Shown: positions 1 to 12,815 of the stretch, in pieces
How positions within the stretch are numbered: the stretch's first letter is position 1
How the letters are laid out: the number at the start of each line of letters is the position of its first letter
NCBI GenBank assembly: GCA_017311315.1
Contig: CM029671.1
Coordinates: 20,520,565 to 20,584,564, forward strand
Source: Dendrocalamus latiflorus
Taxonomy: Eukaryota; Streptophyta; Magnoliopsida; Poales; Poaceae
Length of the DNA stretch: 64,000 nucleotides
Direction: 5' to 3'
The notes under the pieces: model-generated
The model's database searches: none
Told to the model about the DNA's origin: nothing
The model's input: the letters and a program-made list of their open reading frames with translations, nothing else
Translations under genes and position numbers: made by a program

Positions 1-76
1 CACTAAAGAAAAAATAAGATAAGTAATTAAGCCAGCTAATTAGCTGGCTTAATCACCTGTCATCTCCTGGCCGCCT

Positions 77-96
77 CCCCCCCCCCCCCCCCCCCC
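77..96. repeat. C20 homopolymer
   Basis: Uninterrupted run of 20 C. A matching G20 run occurs at 223-242. Confidence 0.95.
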
Positions 97-222
97 GCGG
101 GGGCGTCGTTCCAACAAATCAAGGCCAGGCCTTTTGCTTGTCAGCTTCTTTTTTTTTCAACCCAGCTCCTCCTGGCTAACCGGCTACATGTCCCGGTCCT
201 ATATCATAGGATCTCAAATAGA

Positions 223-242
223 GGGGGGGGGGGGGGGGGGGG
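223..242. repeat. G20 homopolymer
   Basis: Uninterrupted run of 20 G, which could form a G-quadruplex. Its length in an assembly should be treated as uncertain. Confidence 0.95.
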
Positions 243-905
243 ACAGGGATATCAAGTTTAGATCTTATAACTTGCATAATCGCGCTTCATTTGCAAGGTG
301 CGATCCTAGGATAAGATTTTGAAATAATCAGAATAGGAAAGCGTTCTCGGTCCTGACGAAGTTGCTCTGATCTCATCAGACGGCTTCAATTAGACGTGAG
401 TTTAATTTATACGTTTGGCATAGCTGATCGTCCCATTTGTTCCAGCTTATAACTTATAGTTTATAACTTTTCTGAATAAATAATAGTACAGTTTCTCCGC
501 TGCTGTTTCAAAGTAGATTATTGGAACAAACTTTTTAAATCGACTTTCAATATTCAGTTCATTTGTACAAACACTCACTCTATGCCTAAAGCTACTAGCC
601 GTAACCGAAAAGAACATACGCACAGCTCGCTCGCTGTACCTATTAATGGATGATTGTGGCGGTGCGTATACTGCTCTCGCAGCTCCCTGGCTGTACGGGT
701 GTGTGTGCCCGTACGTGCTGCCCGGCCTGGTGGCTAGCTCTCCCTGTGTGCAGCGTGTGTGTATGTACGTGCTTGTGCTCTAGCTCGATCGTGTTTGTTG
801 GGTTAGTGGTTAGTGGTGGTGCAGCGCGCGCGTGTTTGCTTCCTCCTTGTCCGCGCGTTAGCTGGATTTATTCCGGCTCCTAGGAGCGAGCTTAATGGCC
901 TTGTC

Positions 906-908
<3 letters not shown>

Positions 909-939
<31 letters not shown>
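909..939. repeat. (CT)n microsatellite
   Basis: About 15 CT dinucleotide units in a row. Confidence 0.95.
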
Positions 940-942
<3 letters not shown>

Positions 943-3409
943 CAAGTGGAACAAATGATTGTGGGTTGGAAAGAGTGTGTTTGTTCCTCTGGATCGGGCT
1001 GTTACAAAATCTGTTTCTCTTTCCAACTCCGATCTTCTCTCTCTACATTGCTAAGCAATAGTCTACCCTGGTGTTTTTCTTAACTTGCTCTGCTGTGTTT
1101 TGCAGCTAGCTTTCGCTAGCTCTTTTTTTTTATAGAGCTATAGGAAGCTATATTGGGGATTTAGCTATACTTTTTTAAAACTTTAGGCTATACCACGTGT
1201 ATTAAGCAGCCATTGGTCGATTAGCTTAATTAAGTTGCTCTTAAAACTTACACAAGGTATAAGCTGGGGATCAAACAGAAATGAGTATGAACAGGATAGT
1301 TGTCAAAGTAACTATGTAAGTCTTATATACATATAGTTAACACATGTATCTTTCGAATGGATTGGGATTTAAAGTGAGATACGCTTGGATTCGGACATGG
1401 ACCATGTGGTTACTGTGTCGATGCTTGGTTCCTAGTCTTACATCGAATTGATTTGCATGTGTCCTTTTCATCTTACACCGCCATAATTTATGCATCGTCA
1501 TTCGTCACTCGTGTACTTGCCAGGGTTTGATCACATTTCATAGACACTACAGATATATAACCAAGGTTGAGGACGCAAGAAAAATACGGAGAAAAGAAAG
1601 GAAAAGAACGATAAGGTACATGGTAAGAGCCCGACCAGCGGGTACCAACTTACCACCGGAGACTGGAATTCGCACCAAAAGATGAGAATACATACACAGG
1701 TGGAGCTGCATATCTTTGATTCTAACAGATCTTCGAATCCATAAATCTAACCAATCTTATGTTTTACCGCTAGGCCGCCAGAATTACTGTAACACATATA
1801 TATATGCCATGCATTTCTGATCATGTATATTAATTATTTTTAAGTAACACATATATATTATTTATGAATACACAAGGCAACACAGTAGTTTTGAGAGTGT
1901 CGTGCGCGCGCATTGGATGGGGTGTGTGTGTGTGTGTATATGGTCTAAACGAGGCGCTGGCTTTCTGAACTGGACCGAAGCATCGGATGTAGAGTACAAC
2001 GCCGAATGGCGGAGCAAGGAAACAAACTATCAATCGAGGCCGGCGGAGACACATGAAAGAGACGAATCTTACTATTTTGTCAGTGCAACGATCGAAATCT
2101 GATCACATGGCAACCAACCACGCGCACAGTAGTTCGTCACAGTACCAGTACTAAGCTTGCGAGCTAGTACTCTCTCTCTCTAGGGCTCATACGCAACAAG
2201 ACTTCCACGCACCAGGTGCGTCAACAGGGCGAGAGGAGAGAGAGGGGGATCAATCGATCTATCGGTCCCGAGCTTCTTACAATCTGTCAGCGACAAAACT
2301 GGTAGATACCAAACTCACTGCTCTCCTTTGCTTCCTCTCTCTCTCTCTCTCTAGGATTGCAGCAGTGAGATAGAGCTGCGTGTACTGGAGAGAGAGAGAG
2401 AAGAGAAGGTTAATCGGATAGAGAGAGATGGAGAGAGAGAGAGAGCTAGCTAGGTGGTATAGTGCGGTAGAAGTGAGTGAGCTGTCCACATGCGCTGTCG
2501 TGCCGAAGCACAGACCCCAGCCTGTTGCATGCACCATCGCCCCCGCACCAGCTGCACTGCACCACCTCCCCTAGGCCTAACGGCTTCTCCCTCACACTGC
2601 TCACCGCAAGTATCTTTCGTGCGAAACCATGCTAATTAACGTGAGGACTTAGTGCCTACTTATTAATCCCTAGCCATTAAAAAAAATCGATAGCAAAGAT
2701 CATATGTGCCCTTGCAAGTGTAGGGTTGTCTTTGAATTATTTTTTTAGGTTATCTACCGCGCGGCTACGTAGGCTGTCAAATTGCGAGAGAATAACGTTG
2801 GCACGCACGGCGGAGAAACGAGAGTGATTTCTCTGCCGCCCGAAGCTGGCCTCGCGTGATTCGGCGATTGTTGATCCATCGGACGGTTCCAATCAATCCG
2901 CTACAGCGAGCTGCGCTGCGGTGGGTCCCACCGACATGTGGGACCCACGTGTCAGGCCGCGAACGATGAACAGTGGATGGCGATATGCTGTCGTTTTCCC
3001 TCCAGGGAATTCTCATCTCGACTGCTTCCGTGCATTTTTTGGACCATCTCCACGGGCCCCTAAAGGAAGAGAAAGCAATATAAAATACTATAAAATAAGA
3101 ACAGAGACAGAGAAAAGAAGTGACCGCAACAGTGAGGAATTGTTCTTCTCGGGAGCCGCGAAAAAAACTTCTGGGCCTATAGGGATTCTCACCGTCCATT
3201 AACACTTTTTTTTTTGCTTATCTTGTTGCTAGGTCGATCGATCGGGGTGTACTACTGTACGAGTTGATGCTTTACTATTTAGAGACTTGTAGTGTATCAG
3301 GAGTGCCGTGGTCCTACTTGAATTGTAGATCTCAGAGGACAATTATGTACATGTAAGATTGAATTGACAACTTTCTAATCAAGATGGTTAAACAATATAG
3401 CACTGGCGC

Positions 3410-3563
3410 TAGAGATGAAAATAGATCGAATACAAATTAAATGGTCTCGAATACGAATATCAATTTGAAAATTCTCGAATATGAATTTTGCTCACCACAT
3501 TCGCATTTTCTCGAATACGAATATTTGATAAAACGGATTATCATTTACCGTTTCCCATCCCTA
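3410..3563. mobile_element. Small hAT-like non-autonomous element (relic)
   Basis: The left end reads TAGAGATGAAAA and the right end, read inward on the other strand, reads TAGGGATGGGAAA, giving an imperfect TAG(A/G)GATG inverted terminus. The inside is built from repeated TCGAATACGAAT-type oligomers, the subterminal-repeat style of plant hAT elements. The 8 bp on each side (ACTGGCGC, GGGGTAAG) do not match, so no target-site duplication survives. Confidence 0.45.
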
Positions 3564-4358
3564 GGGGTAAGAGGGTGGTGGGCGATGCCGGAGGGCAATG
3601 GCGGAAGGTACTAGATATTAGGTTGGACGGGTGCGGCACGGCGGGGAGGGATAGTAAGCAGTGAGGCAAGGCGGGGGGCACCGCTGGCCATGGGTGGTGG
3701 AGGGGCTGGGGTTGCGGTGTGAGACGCGTGGAGCTACATAGTCAAGGTCTTGCATCGAAAAATAAAAAAAATGGCTTAGATTTGTGGGCGGAGGGAGTAC
3801 TAGGCATGCAAATTGGGAAGAAACTCCAATAGGGAAAGGCCTCACGTGAGCCCCCAATCAACCATTGGATCGAGATGATCAACCTTGATCTAACGGCTAA
3901 TAGGGTGAGGCCCTCCCCCATATAATTCCTTTCCTGCAAATTGGGTCAAAAAAGGTTTGCTTGAACCACCTAGCAAGCTTCTGTTTCTCTAGCTCAAAAC
4001 GTACAGTAAAAAACAAAAAAGTTCAGCATGCATGACCCATTGGGTTTTTGTTGTTTGATGTAAACATAAATCGCAATCAATACATGTGCACTATACTAAT
4101 TCATCCACCCCCACCAGCAATTAGCACACACAATACTCATTTAATTCCTCTCCAAACCAAGCAAAGAAGTGCGCTAGTCAATACATGTAAACAACCACCA
4201 CCCACACACCCATACACATAAGCACACCAGCTAACCACCCCCACATACCATAGAGGCATATATATACTAGCACATATCATACACACAAATTAAGCAACAC
4301 AACATTCATATACATGCTAGATATGCTAAATGTGTCGTGCTGCGCTGCGCAAGTAGAA

Positions 4359-4365
4359 TATAAAG
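4359..4365 (+). promoter_or_regulatory. Candidate TATA box of the Dof gene
   Basis: TATAAAG lies 316 bp before the Dof ATG and just upstream of the (GA)n tract. Transcription would begin around 4390, giving a 5' leader of roughly 285 nt. Inferred from motif and position only. Confidence 0.45.
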
Positions 4366-4372
4366 AAGCAGC

Positions 4373-4373
<1 letters not shown>

Positions 4374-4414
<41 letters not shown>
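4374..4414 (+). repeat. (GA)n microsatellite in the Dof promoter/leader
   Basis: About 20 GA units between the candidate TATA box and the ATG. GA/CT tracts near plant transcription starts are known binding sites for BBR/BPC-type GAGA-binding proteins. A role here is inference. Confidence 0.85.
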
Positions 4415-4415
<1 letters not shown>

Positions 4416-4674
4416 AGAGGCGAGATCGAGTAGTATCGCCATCAGCGCGCAATAATACACTGCGCGCCCCTCTTGTTTTGTAGCACTTGTCAGCGAACCT
4501 AGCTAGCCTAGCTCCCCCTCCTGAAAACCCCACCCACCCTTCTCCCTCTCCATTCTTTCCTTTCCATTCTCCTCGGCTCGCGTCGATCGACGGCCTGTCG
4601 TATTTCTTTAGCTAGCTCGCGCGGTTTCAGCTGCTGCTGCCGTGTGATCTGTCGACGACCACACGAGGAGATAG

Positions 4675-5715
4675 ATGGCCGGCGCGGGCGGTGCGGCTGC
4701 GGCGGTGCAACCTGCCGCGGCGGCGGGGGCGAGGAGTAGCTCTTCCTCGGCTGGGGGAGGAGCGGGCGCGGGCGGTGGCGTCTCGGACCCGCGGGCGGAG
4801 GCGCTGCGGTGCCCGCGGTGCGACTCGGCCAACACCAAGTTCTGCTACTACAACAACTACTCGCTGTCGCAGCCGCGGCACTTCTGCAAGGCCTGCAAGC
4901 GATACTGGACGCGTGGCGGCACGCTCCGCAACGTCCCCGTCGGCGGCGGCTGCCGCAAGAACAAGCGCTCCAGGAGCAGCGCCGGTAGCGCGGGAGGGAA
5001 CAGGAGCTCCACCGCCGCGGCCTGCGCGGGGGCTGCGTCCTCCGCGGCTGGAGGTGTCACGTCCTCGGCGTCGTCGTTGTCGCTGCCGCCGCCGGGCTCC
5101 CTGCCGTCGTTGACGTCGGCACTGGGCCTGCCCGGGGGCACCTCGCTGGCGTCGCTGCTGCTTGGGAGCGGCCCTGGCGGGGACCACCTCGGCCTCTTCC
5201 AGGCCATGCAGTCGGTGGTCTCGGACGCCACCGCCTACGAGATGCAGCAGCAGCAGACGCAGGTGGATCAGCTGCTGGGGCTCGGCTACGGCGCCGGCTC
5301 GCCGGCGCAGATCCAAGTGAAGCCGTGGCAGCAGCACCTGCAGGACGGGGCTGGTGGGATCTTGGACGGCTTCTACGCTCCGCTGCTGTCGGGCTCCCTC
5401 GTGCCGGGGCTGGAGGAGCTGCAGGTCAAGACAGAGGCGGCCTCCGGGGAGCAGCAGCAGCAGCAGCACAAGGCAGCGGTGGCCGGGGAGCAGAGCTGGA
5501 ATCTGCCGACGTCGTCGTCTAACGTCGACGCCAACATCATCGCGTCGGACGCGCTCATGGCCGCGGCAGCTTCCACCAACCCGGCGGTCAGCAACGCCGC
5601 CACAGCGCCGGCGGCGTCCTCCCTCTTGTACTGGGGCAACGGCGGCATTGGCGGCGTCCCCACGGCGTGGCCGGACATCGCTAACTGCGGATCATCCATT
5701 GCCACCCTCTTCTAG
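4675..5715 (+). CDS. Dof-type zinc-finger transcription factor
   Basis: Single-exon 346-aa protein. Residues about 44-98 form a complete Dof DNA-binding domain with the CX2CX21CX2C ligands C46, C49, C71 and C74, the YYNNYSLSQPRHFCKACKRYWT core and the basic RKNKR tail. Dof proteins are plant-specific nuclear factors that bind AAAG cores. The N-terminus is Ala/Gly/Ser-rich low complexity. After the domain come Ser/Ala/Gly-rich linkers, a CAG-encoded glutamine tract (5452-5468) and a conserved-looking C-terminus (YWGN...WPDI...CGSSIATLF) typical of activation or subfamily tails in this family. The ATG at 4675 follows a long leader with a TATA box and GA tract. GC content is very high, as in many single-exon grass genes. 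Family assignment is firm. The subfamily and target genes cannot be read from sequence alone. Confidence 0.95.
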   Translation: MAGAGGAAAAVQPAAAAGARSSSSSAGGGAGAGGGVSDPRAEALRCPRCDSANTKFCYYNNYSLSQPRHFCKACKRYWTRGGTLRNVPVGGGCRKNKRSRSSAGSAGGNRSSTAAACAGAASSAAGGVTSSASSLSLPPPGSLPSLTSALGLPGGTSLASLLLGSGPGGDHLGLFQAMQSVVSDATAYEMQQQQTQVDQLLGLGYGAGSPAQIQVKPWQQHLQDGAGGILDGFYAPLLSGSLVPGLEELQVKTEAASGEQQQQQHKAAVAGEQSWNLPTSSSNVDANIIASDALMAAAASTNPAVSNAATAPAASSLLYWGNGGIGGVPTAWPDIANCGSSIATLF

Positions 5716-8280
5716 CCCGTCTGGAAGGCATGGCTAGTTCGCTGGTCGTTAACTTTTGTTTTCTGGTAAATTTTTTCTTGACTAAAATAACATGTAATTT
5801 GTGGGCGGGGAAGCTGAGATGAGAGAGTGAGCACTGTGGATGGAGAGATCATCTCCGAGGGCAGAAAGTTAGCGGCAATGATCCAAAATTTCATTGGGTT
5901 TCTTTCACCGAGACGCGACGGACATCCAATCATCCATGTTCCTAGCCGTCCATCGATGACCTAGACGGCGACGGCATGCATGGATCAAGAAGAAGAAGAA
6001 GGTGGCCATGAGAGGGGAAGCAAGCAAGCAAGTGTAAGTGGAGCACTGCTACTACTTGATTTGCTACTTCTTGGCTTCTCCTCCGATTCCTTGGGCGTGT
6101 TTTGTACATAGGGCATACGGTGTGGGGGGGATATATGAGAGCATGCAGTAGCATGGTGGTGCAAGTCATTAGTCTCTCTCCCTCCCTCTCTCTCTCTCTC
6201 ATCTTGGCATTTGAATTAGTGTGCTCAATTGGTTACTCCACCTTGCATTTGCGAACTCTTTAGATGTATAAGTTAATACTAGTACTTTCCTACCCCTTGA
6301 AGCTTAATTAGAGAACTGTTTTTGAGTTCTCATGCATTGGTCTCTTTAAGGGTGTCTTCTTTCTTTCTCTTTCTTCTAGAGTGGTTTTTTCTTTCATTTT
6401 CTTGGGGTTTTTTGTTCAAACTCTGCTTGTATCAATGATGACGTTGTGAATTATGAGGAGTTAAAAACTGCTGTTGTTCTGATGATGATTCAGTCTCATA
6501 GATATGCTTCTCTGTGTAAGAGTACTATATGCACGCTAGTTACTTCACTTTTAGTGCATGGATGGATGTCTCACTTTTGGTGATGTGCAGCAGCTTTAGC
6601 TTTGCTCTCTTTTTGATGCGCGAGTGCATGATCTGATCTTTGAATTCCGTGCATTTTGCTAGGCCTTTCTTTTTTGTTAAGGATCATAGGATTCCAGTAG
6701 TAGTACTCAAGTGAGTGCTATCATGTTTTTTGTGATCAGAATCTTTCATGCCCTCGTTTTCTGGTGAGATAAAAATACGGCTGCTTGCTTGTTCTTTCCT
6801 GCATGTCTTGTAGCAATTTGGAGCTGCATTTTGATGCTAGCCACGTTCACACTACTGATATGAGTATCATGAAAAAAAAAGGGAAAGGGAAACAAATGGG
6901 AAAAAAAGAGAGGAGCAATTTGTGTGGTAGAACTTGAAATGAAGAGCATTTGAGTTACATATATGTGTATATATAACGCGTTTTCATTTGGATTTTTATT
7001 CTTGTCAAAAAAATTATTTGCATGTTAGTTTCATAGTAAAATTTGGTTTTTTATTTCCTATGCTTTCTTTTTATGCTTTACTTAGTAATTGAATTAATGT
7101 TTGTCTCGAACAATGAATTTGCTATTCTTAAACTATGTCAAAGTAGCAATATAATATATGATATACTGACATAATTTTCTCTTCTTTTTGAAAAAGTATG
7201 TATCAGGTAAAGGGGTACTGAACCTGAAGGAACATTTTTATATAAACGATCCTAAAAATAGTCTTATATTTGATGATTCACAAATTAGTTATAATTAAGC
7301 ACGGGTTTGAGAGTTTTTTTTTGTAAGGAAGGTTTTGAGAATTTCGAAAGACAAAATTTTAGTTCTGAACCCTCTTATAAGAAAGAATTAAAGTTTTTAA
7401 AATTTTGTATGGACAAGAAAGGTTGGGTAACAAATCACAGAAAGTTTATTTCATTTAGGGAGCTATATATACGAACTATATATATACTACTTTCTTTTCA
7501 GTAAAACTTGCTCTAGGCTGCTAGCTAGCTCCAGCAAGCATTTTCTGTGGATCTTTCTTCAAACTTTCATTTCTTCCTTTTGTCTTTCTTAAGCTAGCAG
7601 ATATAGCAATTTCTGTTATGAACGTGATCATGCATTTGATTGTTTGGTGTACAAGTATAACTCGCATGCACTGTTCCTAGGTTATGGTCTCATTAATTTT
7701 TGAACGAAGTGTCTTATGATGTTAACATGCAATTCAGCAGTGCCATGAATTGTTCGTCTGAAAATGCATGGTACTAGAGCTAGTCTACAATTATACATAT
7801 GTCGGTTCCTGGAGTTAACAACCGATATTGATAGTACTACACTCCTATAAATATCTTGTTTTCTTCAACAATTTTTTCTGTGGCAAAATATCAGCTTTCT
7901 TAATCTCTGGCACAGTGGCACTTCAATTCGCCTTCTTTTGGCCTTGATATGGATAGTACATGCTGCATGCATGCTGAAACACAAGCTTCTTTGTTGTGCA
8001 TATATACACGAAAACTTTAAACTATAGGCAATTTCACACACTTAGGAGAAAGGCTGATCTATCAATGTCACGTTGAGATCCTAGACAAGAGTGGAAGGAG
8101 TGTAGGCCAGAGGCGCTGTGCATGGATGCGATGAACATCGTTGCCGCATACTGATCGTCATGTGTATGTGCGTGCGTGCGTTTTTATTTCATTTTATTAG
8201 CGCAGGTGTTGGTGTTTCATATGATACTACAATGATCACTACGACGGAAAAGGCTTTTTAAAAACAAAAAACTAGAAGTG
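5716..8280. other. Dof 3' region and AT-rich intergenic DNA
   Basis: The first several hundred bases after the stop probably contain the Dof 3' UTR. Purine-rich GAAGAAG and GCAAGCAAG stretches (5985-6035) and a CT tract (6172-6200) follow. From about 6400 to 8280 the sequence is AT-rich and I see no gene, RNA gene or well-formed transposon terminus. Confidence 0.5.
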
Positions 8281-10591
8281 CATACTTACAGTGGCGCGCC
8301 TAAAATATTACATGCCCCCAATTGTATTTTCATACATTTTCCAAATTTTACTATTGCCCGTTCATGCGCAAGGCAATAATACACGTACAACAAGAGAAGT
8401 GCCAAGAAGGGAAAAAAATCAGATATATGTAACATATTTCTCCCTTCAGGGTGTCCCGCGTTCCAAACATGACCTCGGTTCTCACTCAAGCTTTTTCTCA
8501 TGTAACGAGAGTGTGTATATATATATGTGTGTGTGTGTAAATTTCACCTTCACGGAAACTAGTATAACTTTTCAGTGTGCCCAATCTAAGAAGTAATAGT
8601 CTCCTATTACCCTGTCACTCCTCTGACGACTGCAATTCAGTTTATTTTTCAGGTGATACCTGACAACAAATCCTTTTTAAGGTTTTTTTTTTTTTTGCCT
8701 TGAATCACTGAATGTATCTCCTCGCTGAAACGACCGCTAGCGTTGGCACACCGAACGAGCTATAGGCGTAACCAAAATAGAGTGTGTGCCTGATGCACAC
8801 AGCAGGGAGAAGGTACACAGGATGCAGCGGCAGGAAATTATGTTTATTTTTGATTAAAATTGTACTATAATAACAATTAGTTTTTTTGAATTATATAATT
8901 AAAAGAAAATAAAGAGAAATAAAAGTATATAGTTATATCTCTATGAACAACGTAAATACATGAACAATATAAAGATAAAAGATAAAACAAAACCAGAAAA
9001 ACAAAAATCGAAATTAAAAAACCAACACTTAGTTTCCGGCTCCGAAATGACCAGGGCTTACTTGGGTGTCCCTCGGGGAGAGGTAAAAGTTAAAAAAACT
9101 CTGGTGCGACGCGAAGGCGAGCGCAATGCCTGCGGAGTACGGCGGAATAATTGGAGCTCTGAATTGAATGGATGGCTTGACATGATAGCTCTCAGGAAAC
9201 CGTCAGGCGCGCCCCAGAGCACGGTGGTACCACCGCCCACGACGCCACTGTCGCAACTCCTCCGGCCTTCCCCTTCCTCGCGCCTGCATCATCCTCTCTG
9301 CACATGCCGGCCAATGGCCGCACATTTGTGCGTGATGTGTACGCACAAGCAAGGATGCCGGCGATGATCTTGCGGTGGAACAGGGCTATGCGAGAGGGAC
9401 GGCTCCTGGCCGTATTTTGCTCGGTGGCAAGTATTTGGCCCACGGGTTTTGGACATCTACGACGTGCGCCAAGAATGGGTCTTAGGGAGGAGAAAGAGGC
9501 TTAAGGGATAATTCAAAAGAAAAAAGCAAAAAAAAAAGTTAACATTAGAATCTGATGAGTTTCAAATGGTTTAAAATCAAAAGTCGAAACTGCTTGGAGC
9601 AGATATTAAACATTAGGGACGCCCTCCCTAGTATCAAGAGATGGAGTTCAGCTCTATCATATAGAAAAGGCGCTAAATTTTCATTAGAGTTTTCCGGCAA
9701 ATTTAGTGAAACGGTTCTATGGATAACATCCAACTTTGCACCGTATCATTTTGCTTGCGCGAGTTCTAAAACAACATCTATTGGGAAACGAATTGAGTAG
9801 TAAGCATTTCTAAGGTGGTCGTCTCTTCTTGTGACTTGTGACTGATCATCCACAATTTTTTTAAACAACATTTACCATGTCTACATAGTCCACTCTTCCT
9901 AACTAGCTAGCATCTACAATATCAAGCCTTACACCGTTACAGGCAGGACCTGTGCGACGCTGTTCGGTGATTGAACTCTTATTTCTGATCTGCGCCTGTA
10001 TATATATGTATATACTGTGCACATCTCAAGCACAAGCAGTGCATATATAGTGCGCACACAGTTGCCGGCTCGGTAAGATCCCTGAGGTTTCACTGCCACG
10101 GCGGGGCTTGGCTGGTACGTGTGGAGGCCGGCCGTGTTCTCTTTTTTTTTCTTGTCGGCAATGATGAGGGCCGGAGACGGGAGAGGGGGGCGCTAGCCGT
10201 CCAGGGCAGGCAGGCAGGCCACTGCACCGGCTGACGATGGATCTCCAATCGCTGGAAGCTTAGAAAAATATTCACGCTTGGCCTGGCTTGGCTTGGCTCG
10301 GCATACGGCCGCCGCGGCAGCTTCTCAGGGCCAGGGAGGGGCAGGCAGGGGCGCTGCGCCTGCTGCCAACACGCGCAGCGGCTGTCGTCGACCCCTCTCT
10401 CGCTCGCTCGCTCGCGTTGGGAGCCGCGCCTGCGCGCGCTGAGATGTTAGGCGAGGCCAGAGATGAGAGGTTAATTTAACCGTGCCACGCGCCCGCGCGC
10501 GTTCATGTCTTGGCGCCAGGAACTGAGGATTGGTGGTCGTGCTGTAGCATCGTCTATCCTTTCCTCGTTCCACCGTGGAGGCATTGGTTGA
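8281..10591. other. Intergenic, no gene recognised
   Basis: Mixed AT-rich sequence with a TA/TG run (8515-8538) and a GC-rich island at about 10090-10560 that contains GGCAGGCAGG and CTCGCTCGCTCG repeats. Short frames on both strands have no recognisable domain. Confidence 0.45.
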
Positions 10592-10866
10592 CGTCCCGTT
10601 TATTTCGGTTTGAACTTTTATTTTCTAACTTATTTTTTACTATTTATGAATTTTATCTTTTTCTAAACGTTTAGTTTTTTATCGGTTCTTTTTTCGTATT
10701 TATTTGCGTTATCCGTGATGAGTTAACATTTTTTATTTTTAAATTTTTAAATTTAATTACGCCAAATAAACCACTTTCAACTACAGTGTAATTCTAATCA
10801 ACTACAGTACAATTTCAGACATAAGCCACTATTTTTCAGCTTATCCAAGCAGGGCTGAATAGTTGA
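10592..10866. mobile_element. MITE-like repeat, copy A (partner at 59579-59870)
   Basis: The reverse complement of this stretch aligns along most of its length with 59579-59870. Shared blocks include the GTTAACTCAT/GTTAGCCCAT segment, AATAAATACG, AAAAAGAACCG, and the AATAGT..AAAATAAG tail. Two dispersed copies in opposite orientation with a sharp local limit indicate a transposon-derived repeat. I could not fix the terminal inverted repeats or a target-site duplication. Confidence 0.55.
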
Positions 10867-10978
10867 ATACGTGCGTACTGTAGCTCTCGTTTCTCTGTCG
10901 TTTGACAGTTTATGACAGGTGGTGTTGTTCGGGTTTATGGCCTTTCCAGGCGCTCAGGAGCGAGGACCGAGGAGTGAT

Positions 10979-11050
10979 ACATAGCCCCAGTTTGGAGGAG
11001 CGTGGTACTTCTGTACATAGCCCCAGTTTGGAGGAGCGTGGTACTTCTGT
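10979..11050. repeat. Two-copy tandem repeat, 36-bp unit
   Basis: ACATAGCCCCAGTTTGG...TACTTCTGT occurs twice head to tail with no visible difference, indicating a recent slippage or local duplication. Confidence 0.9.
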
Positions 11051-12415
11051 ACAAGTCTCGTATGAAATGAAACATCTACTGAATGTGTGGTTTTATCTAC
11101 TGATAAACGGGAGTACCTAAATAGGACACGTTTGTATGTCACTACTATCATCGCGGCTGAGAACATAGGTATGGAGAGGTAAAACCACTGACATCGTATA
11201 AAAGAAAGAGAAAAGCTATTGAGAGTTATTCTTATCCTAGATTTGCCATTAAAACAATTTTGATTCTCTGTGTGTCATTGAGTTTCTTTTTTGGAAGTGA
11301 CTATTGCACAGACGACTGTTTTTTCTCTTCATGTTCAGTTACTTTTTGATACTGTAACTTTAGGTGACTAAGAGTGCAACTTTAAGAGGGGGAATTAGTA
11401 CACTGTAACTTTATGTGACTGAGAGTGCAACTTCAGATGACTAAGAGATAAAAAAAATTTTAGTCAACTGTGCAACAGCAAAATCATTCTTTTTATGCCC
11501 TCTCATGCCACTTTTGTCACCCTTCCGTGAGCTTGCTGTTAAGTAGCATATGAAAAGACAAAATTACCCTTCTTCTTCATCGTGTTCTTCTTACTCTACC
11601 ATGGTGCGGCAGTGAAGCAGAGGGAGAGGGGGGCGACGAAAGGCCAAGAGAGAAGAAATTAAAGATGTTGGAGGCGGTGGCACCCAGGTTGTTAGCGTCG
11701 GTAGTGCATGGCAACGGAGAGCACTAGAGTGCTTTCCTCTGAACGCTGTCCCTGACCCTCGACCACCACCGTGTCGGCCACGACGCTCCTGCATCTGCAT
11801 TGCATCCATTCGATAGGGCCACGAAGCCGTCCCTCTCTCTCCCACCAGATCTAGAGCTCGGAGGTGGGGAGAAGTCTAGCAGCGACAGTAGGTGGAAAGG
11901 AGGAGGTCGACGGTAGCAGAAAGAGGGGAGGAGACTGGCGTCAACGGTGGGCATAGGGAGGGGACCAACAGCACGAGGTGTGGTAGCAGTTAGGGGTCGA
12001 AATGAGTCGAGCCAAACTGGCTCCATGCGGCTCGGCTCGGTAAGAAAATGAGTTAAAAGTTATGCTCGGCTCGGCTTGCAAGAAGGCTCAAGCCAGCTCG
12101 TGGGCTCATGAGCCAGCTTGGCATACTAATGACCAAAGGACATAATTGTAACACTGAGCATTCAGATGGGCACTCTGATTTTACTCTGAAAGTGAAAACC
12201 CAAACAACAGATTTGATAAAAGCCTATGGCTACCAACACCTTTGGATGGACTTATGGGCTTATGGTCATCGTTCATCAAGCAAAAAAAAATAGCCTCTGA
12301 TGAACAGCTAAACATTTGTGACAACCTAGATGTTATACTTTGGATATACCAACAGACCACCTTGCATATAAATTTTGCCATTCCTGCACCCATTCTCCTG
12401 GTAATTTCTTCAATT
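11051..12415. other. Intergenic; includes a hAT-like end fragment
   Basis: No gene recognised. Two similar TGTAACTTTA(G/T)GTGAC blocks occur at about 11354 and 11404. At about 11994-12120 a block of repeated CGGCTCGG/CTCGAGCC-like oligomers follows TAGGGGTCGAAATGAG, which looks like one end of a hAT-like element with subterminal repeats. The other end is not seen. Confidence 0.4.
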
Positions 12416-12418
12416 ATC

Positions 12419-12660
12419 GGCCTGTTCTTTTTGGCTGAAGCATATGACTTTTAGCTGCAGCTTGTAGCTTTTAGGCTGTTCCTGCGAGATATTACAGAGT
12501 AACAGAAACTCACGTGCGGTTTTTGCCAATATAAATAAAGTCAGTACAGTATGTACTATAATTAACTAGTAGACCCTATCTTGAAAATATACTCCATTTA
12601 AAATCTAGTTACTGTAGAAAAGCCGAAAATCAACTTTTAAAAGCTGCAAAGAACAAGCCC
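12419..12660. mobile_element. Tourist-like MITE, family M copy 1
   Basis: 242 bp with ends GGCCTGTTCTTTTTGGCTG and, inverted, GGGCTTGTTCTTTGCAGC, flanked by a 3-bp direct repeat ATC (12416-12418 and 12661-12663). The internal sequence (GATATTACAGAGTAACAGA, ACAGTATGTACTA, AACTAGTAGACCCTAT) recurs at 52942-53181 and, inverted, at 38934-39153. The 3-bp duplication and GG(C/G)C-type ends fit the PIF/Harbinger (Tourist) class. Confidence 0.8.
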
Positions 12661-12815
12661 ATCATTTGATGTCTGGAAAACAATGCAAAGCATTCATTAT
12701 TTTCTTTAGCTTCAACGGACCAATTACACTTAATGAATCAGTTGCTTTGCGATTTCTTCATAAATAACCTTAAAAACACAAAACGATTATCTTCTGTAAA
12801 AAGCCCTGCATCTTA

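Larger units (their letters stand above)
1..4358. other. Intergenic region upstream of the Dof gene
   Basis: No coding region with recognisable protein content is visible on either strand. The stretch holds a C20 run (77-96), a G20 run (223-242), a CT dinucleotide run (909-939), a TG run near 1922-1938, CT/GA-rich blocks at 2170-2450 and a pair of neighbouring GTGGGNCCCAC palindromes (2919-2950). A Stowaway-like terminus (GGCGGAGGGAGTA) lies at about 3787-3799. The short open frames here overlap low-complexity sequence and look like chance. Confidence 0.6.

Noticed and set aside
2777..3205. 142-codon minus-strand frame with an overlapping plus-strand frame
   Set aside because: No domain, covers a palindromic GTGGGTCCCAC region, and both strands are open. 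Likely chance.
4608..5705. Several long antisense and shifted frames across the Dof gene
   Set aside because: Very high GC makes all frames open. Only the plus frame from 4675 carries a conserved domain.
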